From JAVVPL01 sp036655775 (GTDB taxonomy: Bacteria > Bacteroidota > Bacteroidia > Bacteroidales > P3): 27,682 nucleotides of DNA. Location of the stretch: the NCBI GenBank assembly GCA_036655775.1, contig JAVVPL010000013.1:1-27682 (forward strand). Direction: 5' to 3'. Below, piece after piece: positions 10,401 to 18,350 of the stretch. The translations under genes were made by a program, and so were the position numbers. The notes beneath the pieces were generated by a model. That model was given only the letters and a program-made list of their open reading frames with translations. It did no database searches and was not told the DNA's origin. How positions within the stretch are numbered: position 1 is the stretch's first letter; each line of letters starts with the position of its first letter.

Positions 10401-10541
10401 TTGGTCTTTAGTTGCTGCACTTGTCGCATACGCAACGGCCTTCTTCTCAACTCTTTGCGTAAAAAACGTAAATGAAAGTTGATAAAGACAGATAATGGCA
10501 AATGTAATGGCAAAAAACTTTATAGCACCCTTATTTTGCAT
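7443..10541 (-). CDS. secDF: Protein translocase subunit SecDF (fused SecD-SecF)
   Basis: An inner-membrane RND-type motor that uses the proton gradient to finish Sec export on the periplasmic side. The 1032-aa protein is the SecD-SecF fusion normal for Bacteroidota. The N-terminal membrane helix (8-27) is followed by the SecD signature GLDLRGG (104-110) and the large periplasmic P1 region (about 190-525). The SecD membrane block (about 540-695) contains GMAVDANVIIYERIKEE (601-617), whose Asp is the expected proton-path residue. The SecF half starts near 715 with GIDFSGG at 745-751, and its membrane block (about 855-1015) contains IGYSINDTVIIFDRIRE (927-943). Between NLEFWETYEF (256-265) and KNPLF (346-350) lies an alanine- and serine-rich acidic insertion of about 80 residues inside P1. 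The gene is monocistronic, with its own terminator and a divergent promoter region upstream. Confidence 0.97.
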   Translation of the reverse strand: MQNKGAIKFFAITFAIICLYQLSFTFFTQRVEKKAVAYATSAATKDQAKTLAMGNALREQYVYDSLVKRKQQYFLDSVGNEVVYNILIRKYTYKECKAREINLGLDLRGGMNVTMEVSTSDVVRALSGYSSDTLFNRVMDLAIAKNKVTPNSNFVSMFAQAWEEVDPKAQMASIFSYEMKSINANSTNKEVIAAIQEEATSAFDRTYQILRTRIDKFGVAQPNIQKLGQTERILVELPGVKDPERVRKLLQGTANLEFWETYEFKEIAPSLQAANEFLVSAVKAMGEGDSISTLAATAAEATNVDTLMQGADSVAKNADAALLSKLNNTKDSNSSDKASEAEWKVKNPLFAVLYPSMGEQDANRIGPVVGYAQQKDISTVDAYMAAAKSKFPRNAKFVWSVKPLPNSDIYQLIALKISTRDGRAPLGGEAITDARQDFSQGGGVEISMSMNTEGARVWKNMTGANVGRSVAIVMDNTAYSWPTVNTEISGGRSSITGGFTVEEGKDLANVLKAGKLPAPARIVQEAVVGPSLGQEAINNSLLSFILAFLMVLIYMYLFYNRAGLVANIALIVNVFFIFGVLTSLGAVLTLSGIAGIVLTLGMAVDANVIIYERIKEEIRAGKGTRLAVSDGYKNAYSAIIDGNVTTLLTGIVLLYFGTGPIQGFATTLCIGILTSLFTAIFITRLVFIWMFDHNKKMNFDNKRTRNFLSNTHFDFIGIRKITYTISIVLVVVSIISLAVRGLSLGIDFSGGRTYVVRFDQPVSTNDLRESLTTVFGDAPEVKTFGPVDQVKITTKYRITETGPTMDSLVEVKLYEGTKTFFAKPMSVDDFRSTDENKVCGRMSSEMVGPTVATDITRSAFLALAVALLFIFAYIAVRFKKWQYGLGGLISLAHDALITVGMFSLFYGILPFSLDIDQAFIAAILTIIGYSINDTVIIFDRIREYVGLYPKHALGDTMNSAMNSTLARTVNTAGTTFVVVLMIFIFGGEVIRGFTFALLFGILIGTYSSVFIASPIAYDLMERKRRKQEAKLK

Positions 10542-10588
10542 AATTGTAAAAAATTGAATTGATAATTACTTTTTTCATGTATAAGGTG

Positions 10589-10596
10589 CAAAAGTA
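10589..10596 (-). promoter_or_regulatory. Probable -7 box of secDF
   Basis: TACTTTTG on the minus strand matches TAnnTTTG and lies 47 bases before the secDF ATG. The upstream A/T tract (10604-10620) offers only a weak -33 element. The 131-bp divergent gap 10542-10672 holds no other recognisable site. Confidence 0.5.
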
Positions 10597-10672
10597 CACA
10601 AAATTTATGAATAAAAAAAAATGGTATTTCTATTTTTTTTTTGTAAATTAGCCGAAAATTTAGAATTTACAG

Positions 10673-13447
10673 ATGAAGCATCTACTCTATCCTTATATTT
10701 TCATATTATTACTTATTGGTAATCAATCGTTAATGGCACAAAATGAAGGTCTAAAACCCGACACCTCAGCCTTGAAATTGGATACGATAAGCCACAATTT
10801 AGATATAAAAGACACAAAAGCGGATACATTGTTTGACAAATTCAAAGAAAAAACAGCCCCTCTTATAGAAAAAGTGGATTCTTTAGGGAAAAAAATAGTG
10901 AGGGACATTAAAAAAACAAGCAAAGAATTTTACAAAGAATTAAAAAAAGAGGCTCTTGAAACCGCGGATGAAATAGAAAAGAGTATTAGCTCATCCGACA
11001 GTTTGTATGGCAATGATTTTGGAAAAATAAAAAAGAAAGGCAAAAAGCCCAAAAAAAATAGACTTTTAGCCAAAGCGGATACGGCTTTTGTATGTAATTT
11101 GTATGCAACGGCCATAACTAAATATCAAAAAGCATTTTCTAAAATGAAAGGCAAAAATCCACAAGAGAAAAATCGGATTTTATATCAAATTGCAGAAGCC
11201 TATCGTTTGAGTGGACAGAATAAAAAAGCTATTAGTCAATATAAACGAGCCATCAAGACAAAATATTACGAAACAAAGCCAGAGGCTTATTATCATTTAG
11301 CAAATCTACAACGCTTAGCAGGGCGGTTTCCCGAAGCCATTGAGGCATACACTCTATATTTAAATTTAGTGCCCAATGATACCCTTGCACAATCACAAAA
11401 AGAAAGTTGTGCACAAACAGAAACTTGGATGCAAGCGAGTACGCGCTACGAAATTACGAATCTCAAAAAACTCAATTCTCGTAATAATGATTGGACCCCT
11501 CGTTTGTATGATAATACAGGTAGTATTTTAGTATTTACCTCCACGCGTGAAGGGGTGACAGGAAAAAAATTGGACGAATGGACTGGCGAACGTTTTTCGG
11601 ATCTATTTGTAAGTAGTGTGGATGCCAAAGGCGAATGGAGTAAAGCTGAAATTCTGGATGCCAATGGCAAAACAAGTACCCCTGCCAATGAAAGTGATGC
11701 GTCTTTTACCGCTGATGGACGAATAGTCTATTACACCATGTGTAATAATTTGAAGAAAAAAATAAATCGTTGTTTAATTTATACCGCCACTTTTGATGGA
11801 ACTGCTTGGAGCGACCCCACAGAAGTAACTATTGGAACCGATACCGTACACGATTACATTCACCCTTACATTACGCCTGATGGAAAAACCCTTTACTTTG
11901 CGAGTAATAAAGATGGGGGCTATGGGAATTTAGATGTTTGGTATAGCAAGGGTAGTGGCAGTATTTTTTCGGATCCTATCAATATGGGAAACACGATCAA
12001 TACACACGAAAAAGAAGCCTATCCTTTTCTTCGTAATGATACCACTTTTTATTTTTCATCCACGGGACATTCGGGTTTGGGTGGCTATGATATTTTTAAA
12101 GCTACACACACCGATAGTGTATGGCTTGTGGAAAATATGCAATACCCTATCAACTCCAATGCAGATGATTTTGGGATTGTGTACTTTGGAGATATTGATA
12201 AAGGATTTTTTGCATCCAATCGAATGGGCGGTCGTGGAGGCGATGATATTTGGTCTTTTTATTTACCTGCCATTTACTATTCCATTATAGGAACTATAAA
12301 AAACGATTTGAATATGCAAGCGCTCAATGATGTATCCGTAAGTTTGTTGGGTTCAGACGGGACGTTAATAAAAACGCTTACCAATTCTAAGGGATTTTAT
12401 AAATTTGGGGCAGATCAAGTGAAACAAGATCTCAGTTATCAAGTTTTAATAAGCAAAAAAGGATTTTTGGATGATGAAGCTACTGAAACTACCGTTGGCT
12501 TAGCAGCTAGTAAAGAATTTGTACGCGATTTTTCTATGAAACCCGTGCCTAAAGGGCCTGTAGTACTTCCCGATATTTTATACAATTTGGGCAAATGGGA
12601 TTTACAAGCTCAATATGAAGATTCTTTAATGGGTTTAATTTTACTTTTGGAAAAGAACCCTCGTTTGGTAGTGGAATTAGCCTCTCACACCGACTCTCGT
12701 CCTATTGCAATGACCAATGATAGTCTTTCGCAATATCGAGCACAAGCGGTTGTAGAATACCTTATTTTAAGGGGTATTCATCCCGAGCGACTTATTGCTA
12801 AAGGCTATGGAGCTAAAGTCCCTCGAATGTTGACAAACAATATTACGACCACTTATAATGGAACTACCTATACCTTTGAAAAAGGGACTTGCTTCAATGA
12901 TGAATTTATACATAGTTTAAGTGATAAAAATAAACAAGAAGCCGCGTATCAACTAAATCGACGGACTGAATTTAGTGTATTGCGTGACGATTTTATTCCC
13001 TCTGGCAATGCCGCTTCTCTATCTAATCAAATATTATTGGGCGATAAAGCCAATGAAAACAAAGTGAGCTATGAATTGAATCCTAATAAAAAACCAGAGA
13101 TAAAAATTGTGGTCAATGGCATCAGTTTTACGGCAGTAATTGACGAAAAAGGAAAAGACAATTTTATAAGTGTAGAATCGGCCCTCCGTCTACTTCAAAT
13201 AGGCAAACTTACCAAAAATGAATTTGCAACTAAAGAAAAAGCATTTAATGAGGATGGCGAGGTACTGGAAAATCAAACCCTAAACATTCGTGAAATAAAA
13301 ATAGGACCGTATTATATCGACGATTTGGAAACAAAAACGAAGGCGGAACTTCCTGCCGATATGGTACTCACCAAAATTAGCCTTGCCCGTATAGGGACTA
13401 TAGAAATAGATACAAAAACACAAAATATCATATTCAGAAAAAAATAA
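10673..13447 (+). CDS. PorE-like OmpA-family protein: TPR, PD40 beta-propeller, CRD, OmpA domain and degenerate retropepsin-like C-terminus
   Basis: A 924-aa envelope protein. The signal peptide is about residues 1-22 (cleavage after LMAQ). A lysine-rich, probably helical segment covers 45-130. TPR helices follow at about 135-245 (AITKYQKAF, KNRILYQIAEAYRLSGQ, AYYHLANLQRLAGRFPEAI). A PD40/WD40-like beta-propeller spans about 270-530 (FTADGRIVYYT, TPDGKTLYFASNKDGGYGNLD, STGHSGLGGYDIF, ASNRMGGRGGDDIW). A carboxypeptidase-regulatory-like domain covers 537-622. The OmpA-type peptidoglycan-binding domain lies at 630-770, with ELASHTDSR, SQYRAQAVVEYL, LIAKGYGA and NRRTEF. This order matches PorE, the type IX secretion component thought to tie the machinery to peptidoglycan. 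The extra C-terminal ~117 residues (808-924) resemble a retropepsin-type aspartic protease fold without the DTG motif. The start is the only ATG that gives the signal peptide. purM follows after 29 bp. Assignment as the functional PorE is inferred; other OmpA/propeller paralogs share the layout. Confidence 0.85.
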   Translation: MKHLLYPYIFILLLIGNQSLMAQNEGLKPDTSALKLDTISHNLDIKDTKADTLFDKFKEKTAPLIEKVDSLGKKIVRDIKKTSKEFYKELKKEALETADEIEKSISSSDSLYGNDFGKIKKKGKKPKKNRLLAKADTAFVCNLYATAITKYQKAFSKMKGKNPQEKNRILYQIAEAYRLSGQNKKAISQYKRAIKTKYYETKPEAYYHLANLQRLAGRFPEAIEAYTLYLNLVPNDTLAQSQKESCAQTETWMQASTRYEITNLKKLNSRNNDWTPRLYDNTGSILVFTSTREGVTGKKLDEWTGERFSDLFVSSVDAKGEWSKAEILDANGKTSTPANESDASFTADGRIVYYTMCNNLKKKINRCLIYTATFDGTAWSDPTEVTIGTDTVHDYIHPYITPDGKTLYFASNKDGGYGNLDVWYSKGSGSIFSDPINMGNTINTHEKEAYPFLRNDTTFYFSSTGHSGLGGYDIFKATHTDSVWLVENMQYPINSNADDFGIVYFGDIDKGFFASNRMGGRGGDDIWSFYLPAIYYSIIGTIKNDLNMQALNDVSVSLLGSDGTLIKTLTNSKGFYKFGADQVKQDLSYQVLISKKGFLDDEATETTVGLAASKEFVRDFSMKPVPKGPVVLPDILYNLGKWDLQAQYEDSLMGLILLLEKNPRLVVELASHTDSRPIAMTNDSLSQYRAQAVVEYLILRGIHPERLIAKGYGAKVPRMLTNNITTTYNGTTYTFEKGTCFNDEFIHSLSDKNKQEAAYQLNRRTEFSVLRDDFIPSGNAASLSNQILLGDKANENKVSYELNPNKKPEIKIVVNGISFTAVIDEKGKDNFISVESALRLLQIGKLTKNEFATKEKAFNEDGEVLENQTLNIREIKIGPYYIDDLETKTKAELPADMVLTKISLARIGTIEIDTKTQNIIFRKK

Positions 13448-13476
13448 TCGCGGTCTGCCGCACAAATACAATAATT

Positions 13477-14664
13477 ATGGATAGTAAAATCAAATATGAG
13501 CAAAGAGGCGTCTCTGCATCTAAAGGTGATGTTAAAAACGCCATCAAAAAACTAGACAAAGGTTTATTTCCTAAATCTTTTTGTAAGGTGATTCCCGATG
13601 TACTTAACGAAGGACGGAGAAACCTTTTTGGACCTAGATATTGTAATATTATGCATGCCGATGGCGCAGGGACGAAAGCGGCTCTTGCTTATTTATATTG
13701 GAGAGAAACGGGTGACATTTCGGTATGGAAAGGAATTGCGCAAGATGCAATTGTAATGAATACCGACGATTTAATTTGCGTAGGTGGCGTAGACAATATG
13801 GTGCTTACCTCTACGATTGGACGAAACAAATTTCGTATTCCTGGAGAAGTAATTAGTGAAATCATCAATGGAACGCAAGAGTTTATAGATGAATTAGCCA
13901 AAGAAAAAATCCATATTACCTTTGCAGGCGGAGAAACTGCCGATATAGGCGATTTGGTAAAAACAATTGTGGTGGATTCAACAGTAAGCACTCGCTTACG
14001 CCATAATGATGTTATTAGCAATGATCGAATTCAAGCGGGAGATGTCATTATAGGTTTGTCTAGTTCGGGACAAGCTTCGTATGAAAAATATTACAATAGT
14101 GGAATTGCAAGCAATGGATTGACTTCTGCTCGCCATGATGTGTTGAGCAAAATATATGCAGAAAAATATCCCGAAACTTTTGATGATCAAATTAATTTGG
14201 ATTTAGTATATAGCGGAAGTAAATTATTGACCGACCCTAGTGAGGTGAAAGGTCTAAATATAGGACAACTTCTACTCTCTCCTACTCGTACGTATGCACC
14301 CGTATTAAAAGCAATTTTGGAAAGTTTCCGACCTTCGATACATGGCTTGATTCATTGTAGTGGCGGAGGACAAACCAAAGTGATGAATTTTGTAGAAAAT
14401 ATGCACGTAATTAAAAACAATTTATTTGAAGTGCCTCCTGTGTTTAAACTTATTCAAGAAGAATCAAAAACACCTTGGTCTGAAATGTATCAAGTATACA
14501 ATATGGGACATCGTATGGAAATCTTTACCAAAGAAAAATTGGCCGAAGATATTATAAAAATTGCTCAGTATTATGGTATCGATGCACAAATTATAGGACA
14601 TACGGAAGCTGCTGCAGAAAACAAACTAAGTATTGAAAGTACGTATGGCGTATTCCATTATTAA
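13477..14664 (+). CDS. purM: Phosphoribosylformylglycinamidine cyclo-ligase (AIR synthase)
   Basis: Cytoplasmic enzyme of purine synthesis that closes the imidazole ring: formylglycinamidine ribonucleotide plus ATP gives aminoimidazole ribonucleotide. The 395-aa length fits the longer Bacteroidota PurM. Visible family motifs are HADGAGTKAAL (60-70, equivalent of the G-V-G-T-K loop), QDAIVMNTDDLICVG (89-103), FAGGETADIGD (149-159), the GLSSSGQ turn (193-199) and LIHCSGGGQTKV (291-302) in the C-terminal half. The gene starts 29 bp after the OmpA-family gene with no promoter motif or terminator between them, so it is probably co-transcribed with it. It ends at a strong terminator. The pairing with an envelope gene looks like chance co-location, not a shared pathway. 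Confidence 0.95.
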   Translation: MDSKIKYEQRGVSASKGDVKNAIKKLDKGLFPKSFCKVIPDVLNEGRRNLFGPRYCNIMHADGAGTKAALAYLYWRETGDISVWKGIAQDAIVMNTDDLICVGGVDNMVLTSTIGRNKFRIPGEVISEIINGTQEFIDELAKEKIHITFAGGETADIGDLVKTIVVDSTVSTRLRHNDVISNDRIQAGDVIIGLSSSGQASYEKYYNSGIASNGLTSARHDVLSKIYAEKYPETFDDQINLDLVYSGSKLLTDPSEVKGLNIGQLLLSPTRTYAPVLKAILESFRPSIHGLIHCSGGGQTKVMNFVENMHVIKNNLFEVPPVFKLIQEESKTPWSEMYQVYNMGHRMEIFTKEKLAEDIIKIAQYYGIDAQIIGHTEAAAENKLSIESTYGVFHY

Positions 14665-14693
14665 AAAATTGTTTTACATCAAAGGTATTTAAT

Positions 14694-14727
14694 AAAAAAT
14701 GCCGCCTCAAAAGGGGCGGCATTTTTT
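14694..14727 (+). terminator. Bidirectional rho-independent terminator between purM and the PCMD protein gene
   Basis: A perfect 13-bp GC-rich stem (aaaaaatgccgcc at 14694-14706 with its complement at 14715-14727) and an 8-base loop. It lies between the convergent stops at 14664 (+) and 14748 (-) and can serve both. Confidence 0.93.
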
Positions 14728-14747
14728 GTTGAATTGTATAAATACAA

Positions 14748-15710
14748 TTATTTTGCTACGGTCAATTTACCTGCATTTAAAGTTGTCGCTCCTTTTTGAA
14801 TACGATATACATACATGCCGTTGTTCATTTCGGAAATATTTATTTCAGCATTTTGGCCATCTAATTGCACTTGTTTAATGCTACGACCACTCATATCATA
14901 GATAGTAAAAATAGCCCCATTAAAGTCACTATTGGCTTTAATTTGAATACTTTCTTTGGCAGGATTTGGGTATAAACCTACGGAAGTAGTTTTTTGATTT
15001 TCGATACCCACACCACTATAAACGAGAGAGAAATCATCTACCCAAAGAGTAGAATTATCGTGGCCTTTGCAATTGAACAAAGTGTCGAAATTGTATCCAG
15101 CACTAGCTACGGCAAGAATTGTAATAGAGTCGGGCATACCATCGTTTGTATAAAGCACTGGAATTGCAAAAGAAGTCCAGTCTTTCACGGTTTCGCGGCA
15201 AATAAAATTACCACGTCCTACCACCTTACGACGTTTGTTTTCAAATTTATACATTTCAATATAAATTTCCGCTGAATCCTTATCGACAGACTCATATTTA
15301 AAATATCCTTTAAGAGTGTCGGGACGCGCTGCGAAAGGACGACCAAAAGTAGCACTTTGTGTTTCAAATTTCACATTCACATTTCCAATTACACCAGGTA
15401 AAAATAAAGGGATTTTTGTAACTGAGTCTAAACCAAAAATCATTGTTTTAGATACTATTTTAGCACAGAATCCGCCCGTACGACCAGCCTCACGGAATGC
15501 AGTAATAGGACCTGTAGATAATTCTGGAGGAAGTGTAGAAAGAAAATTTAAAGTAGCCCAGAAATTACCATCAATTTCATGATACGGAGTTTTATCATAC
15601 GATTTTTTTTCGGTCCAATTTTCAAAACTTCCATCGGGCAATGGTAAAGATTGTGCGTACATGCTCCCCACAAAAAAGGTGCAAGCCAAGATTAAAAATA
15701 ATTTTTTCAT
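14748..15710 (-). CDS. PCMD-domain T9SS-secreted protein
   Basis: A 320-aa secreted protein. The signal peptide is MKKLFLILACTFFVGSMYAQ (1-20). Residues about 24-232 look like the PCMD domain (putative carbohydrate metabolism domain) found in many Bacteroidota surface proteins: the opening DGSFENW, a central TLKGYFKYE strand, the DWTSFAIPV strand and the closing LWVDDFSLVY. The remaining ~85 residues are a canonical type-A T9SS sorting domain (LYPNPAKESI at 246-255, FTIYDMSGRSI, MNNGMYVYRI). The gene starts 46 bp after the stop of the TonB-dependent receptor gene. No promoter motif lies between, so the two are probably one transcript, ending at the hairpin at 14694-14727. A glycan-related partner for the receptor is plausible but not shown; the biochemical role of PCMD domains is unknown. 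Confidence 0.83.
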   Translation of the reverse strand: MKKLFLILACTFFVGSMYAQSLPLPDGSFENWTEKKSYDKTPYHEIDGNFWATLNFLSTLPPELSTGPITAFREAGRTGGFCAKIVSKTMIFGLDSVTKIPLFLPGVIGNVNVKFETQSATFGRPFAARPDTLKGYFKYESVDKDSAEIYIEMYKFENKRRKVVGRGNFICRETVKDWTSFAIPVLYTNDGMPDSITILAVASAGYNFDTLFNCKGHDNSTLWVDDFSLVYSGVGIENQKTTSVGLYPNPAKESIQIKANSDFNGAIFTIYDMSGRSIKQVQLDGQNAEINISEMNNGMYVYRIQKGATTLNAGKLTVAK

Positions 15711-15760
15711 TTTGTTTTTGTTTTTGTTTTTATTCTAATTTTTGTTTTTGTTTATTCTAA
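15711..15760. repeat. Short imperfect tandem duplication in the receptor-PCMD gene gap
   Basis: A T-rich unit of about 24-26 bp, (TTTTTG)n TTTATTCTAATT, occurs twice in a row on the plus strand. The right copy includes the stop codon of the TonB receptor gene (15757-15759). The left copy carries a spare TAG in the same context. Confidence 0.7.
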
Positions 15761-18270
15761 TTTATCTCCGATAAATCTACCTTTTTTTGTTTATTAAATA
15801 TTTTCCCAACATTAAAATCGTTAAATTTATAATTTAATTGAAGGGTAACTGTACGTGGCGCTTCTACACATAAAGGGCGCAACGCATATTCGGTATTCAA
15901 CAAATTATTTACAATGATCGAAAGTCCAAATCGATTAAACTCGAAGCCTGCACGCAAGCCAAAAATCCAAGCCCCTTTTTTATGTTTTTCTCTAAAATTA
16001 TAAATACCTTCAAAAGGCAAATCTAAGCCTAAATAATCGAGCCAAGGAGCAGCATCGGGACTTTGTTTGTCCATTTCCATAAATATACCATCAATATTGT
16101 GCATCGAACTAAAATATTGTACCGAAAAACCTAAGGTGAATTTTTTGATGAAAGTAAGATTTAAATCCGCTTTGGCAAGATGTTGAATTCGATATTTAAG
16201 TACTTTATTACTTGGATCGGAAGAACTATTCATATACGAATATTGTTTAGTTAAGGTGCTAGCATAAATAAAATCAGGTTCTGTGGTTTGAGGCAAAGAA
16301 TACGTATAAGCTAATTGAATTTGATATTTTAAAATATCGCCCACTTTACCTTCCCCAGCAAGGGTCGCTTCTACACCTTTGATAACCGCATGACCTGTAT
16401 TGAAAAATTTGAATCCAAAACTTTTTAATAAGGTGGGGGCATTCGTACGCCAAGGGCCCATAAAAAACTCAATATAATTATCGTACGTTTGATAAAATCC
16501 AGCTACATCCACAAAACCTTCAAAACCACCTATGCGAAACATTTGTTTGACGGCAAGTTCGGTATTCAAACTGGTTTCCGATTTCAAATTTTCATTAGGA
16601 AAAAAACCATAATCACCCACGGCCACCGTAATATAACGTTCGGCGATCGTAGCTACTCTATATCCCTGCCCTACAGAAGCTCTAAAATAGGTGTGACTCG
16701 CCATGATTTGATAGTTTAAGCCCGCTTGAAAGATGGGTTTATTTTCATGAAAGTCGTCAACATTGGCAAATTCCCAACGAGCCCCTAAGACCGCACTTAA
16801 ATTTTTGTCTTTCAAAAAACTTTTTTCAAATTTGGTAAATAGAGCCAAATTGTTTGCCGTATGTCCACTGGAAGAACCAATATTGCCCATGTTTCCCGAA
16901 AATACACTTCCAAATGAATTGGCATAGGTATTACATATTCCAACTAAAAAATCCAAATCGGCCGCTTTTTTAAATGTTTTTTTGTAGTGGTATTCATCGT
17001 AATAGGTTTGTGAAGCGGCATCTTGCCCTTCCATATTCAATACATTATTATCGGAAAATAAAATTCGATTTTTAAATACGTGAACACCTCCTTTGGGACT
17101 TACGTATTTGATGGTGGGATCAATAAAAAACATCAAATCTTTGAAGTGACTAAGTGTGCCTGGATAGGTATAGTATAAACCCTTGTCTGCATTATACCAA
17201 AAGTGAAATTGATTATTGTCGGAATATAAAAAATTGGCATTTAATGAAGCAATCCAACCGTGTCCAAAATTATATTGAGCACCCGCATTGGCTCTAAAAC
17301 GGGTTTCAGCTTTGACAATATCATTGCGTTTACCTGGCGCATTTTGTTTTGGCAAATCACCTCCTCTGTACCCATCGTCTGAAGCATATTCGGCAGTAAA
17401 AGTCAAATTTAATTTTTTAATTTTACGTGTATGCGATAAACTCGCTCCCATAAGCAAAGGGGGTTGATTGGTCCAGGGGGATATTGTTTTATTTTTAGGT
17501 TTACTGTAAAAACCCGTATAAATTTTCACTTTTGTTTCTGGCACATCCTTTGCTAAACCCGAACGCACATTGATAGCTCCATTGATAGCAGCCGATCCAA
17601 ACATCACCGAAGAGGCCCCTTTGAGAACTTCTATTTGCGACACATCTTCCATGGGAATCAAATTCCAAACAGGACGACCTGCATCGGCTCGCAAAATAGG
17701 CATTTCGTCGTAAAGCACCATTACTCGACTTCCTAAACCCGAACTAAATCCACTACCTCCACGCATTTGGGGCTCATTATCAACAATGGCCAAACCCGCC
17801 ACATTATCTAATGCTTTGTCTAAAGTAGTTGCATTCGCTTTTTGAATATGTTCCAAGCCAATCACTTCCAAACTTTGAATAGATGTTTTTTTATCCGATC
17901 TGAAACGAGTACCTACCACTTGTACTGCCGCGAGTTCCGTGGCCGTAGGGGTCATGGCTATATTGAGCGTTATCGTTTTATTGTCATCACATTTTATTTT
18001 TTTCACTACTTCGTCGTAGCCCAAAAAACTAAATTTAAGTTCCACCTCTGTACCATGAAGAGCAATACTATATACCCCATCCATATCTGCCACCACTCCT
18101 GCACCATTTCCTTCGCTTGGAATTACGTGTACTTGGGGCAAGGTAAGCTTATCGTTCGCATCATAAATTTTACCTTTGACCACATAGTGTTGAGCCGAAA
18201 GCGAAAACGAAGTAAATAAAATAATAAACGCAAATAATATGTATGTATAGTATGTGTGTGTATGTGTCAT
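15757..18270 (-). CDS. TonB-dependent outer-membrane receptor
   Basis: An 837-aa outer-membrane beta-barrel transporter driven by the TonB complex. The ATG at 18270 gives a signal peptide ending in SFSLSAQ (about 27 aa); the frame can be extended to a TTG at 18294, but that codon lies in the promoter -7 box. Residues 28-108 are the carboxypeptidase-regulatory-like domain typical of Bacteroidota receptors (VVKGKIYDANDKL, MDGVYSIAL, SFLGYDEV). The plug is about 120-240: QMRGGSGFSSGLGSRVMVLY, PMEDVSQIEVLKGASSVMFG and AINGAINVRS. The barrel follows and ends in the aromatic strand FGLSIIVNNLLN...TVTLQLNYKF, with a ~12-residue tail. No SusD partner is adjacent, so this is not a standard SusCD pair. 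The substrate (iron complex, cobalamin or a glycan) cannot be told from sequence. It has its own promoter and is followed by the PCMD protein gene. Confidence 0.92.
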   Translation of the reverse strand: MTHTHTYYTYILFAFIILFTSFSLSAQHYVVKGKIYDANDKLTLPQVHVIPSEGNGAGVVADMDGVYSIALHGTEVELKFSFLGYDEVVKKIKCDDNKTITLNIAMTPTATELAAVQVVGTRFRSDKKTSIQSLEVIGLEHIQKANATTLDKALDNVAGLAIVDNEPQMRGGSGFSSGLGSRVMVLYDEMPILRADAGRPVWNLIPMEDVSQIEVLKGASSVMFGSAAINGAINVRSGLAKDVPETKVKIYTGFYSKPKNKTISPWTNQPPLLMGASLSHTRKIKKLNLTFTAEYASDDGYRGGDLPKQNAPGKRNDIVKAETRFRANAGAQYNFGHGWIASLNANFLYSDNNQFHFWYNADKGLYYTYPGTLSHFKDLMFFIDPTIKYVSPKGGVHVFKNRILFSDNNVLNMEGQDAASQTYYDEYHYKKTFKKAADLDFLVGICNTYANSFGSVFSGNMGNIGSSSGHTANNLALFTKFEKSFLKDKNLSAVLGARWEFANVDDFHENKPIFQAGLNYQIMASHTYFRASVGQGYRVATIAERYITVAVGDYGFFPNENLKSETSLNTELAVKQMFRIGGFEGFVDVAGFYQTYDNYIEFFMGPWRTNAPTLLKSFGFKFFNTGHAVIKGVEATLAGEGKVGDILKYQIQLAYTYSLPQTTEPDFIYASTLTKQYSYMNSSSDPSNKVLKYRIQHLAKADLNLTFIKKFTLGFSVQYFSSMHNIDGIFMEMDKQSPDAAPWLDYLGLDLPFEGIYNFREKHKKGAWIFGLRAGFEFNRFGLSIIVNNLLNTEYALRPLCVEAPRTVTLQLNYKFNDFNVGKIFNKQKKVDLSEIN

Positions 18271-18291
18271 AAATTTTACATTTAATGTCTG

Positions 18292-18299
18292 CAAAGATA
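18292..18299 (-). promoter_or_regulatory. -7 box for the TonB receptor-PCMD transcript
   Basis: TATCTTTG on the minus strand, identical to the box at 4439-4446, lies 21 bases before the ATG at 18270. Upstream, GTTG at 18324-18321 is only a partial -33 match. The box sits within the 80-bp gap after the 1874-aa repeat protein gene, where no hairpin terminator is visible. Confidence 0.55.
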
Positions 18300-18350
18300 C
18301 TAAAATTATTTAAAATGAAGCAACGTATTCTAAACAGCTGTGTCTGAGCC

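Noticed and set aside
10640..10668. Possible promoter of the OmpA-family gene (TTTG then TAGAATTT)
   Set aside because: The -7 match is poor (two mismatches in fixed positions), and the transcript would start almost on the ATG. I could not support it.
13449..13463. Small GC hairpin (gcgg/ccgc) between the OmpA-family gene and purM
   Set aside because: A 4-bp stem with no T-run is too weak to be a terminator; it does not argue against co-transcription.
18292..18294. TTG as the start of the TonB receptor
   Set aside because: It lies inside the TATCTTTG promoter box; the ATG at 18270 gives a proper signal peptide.
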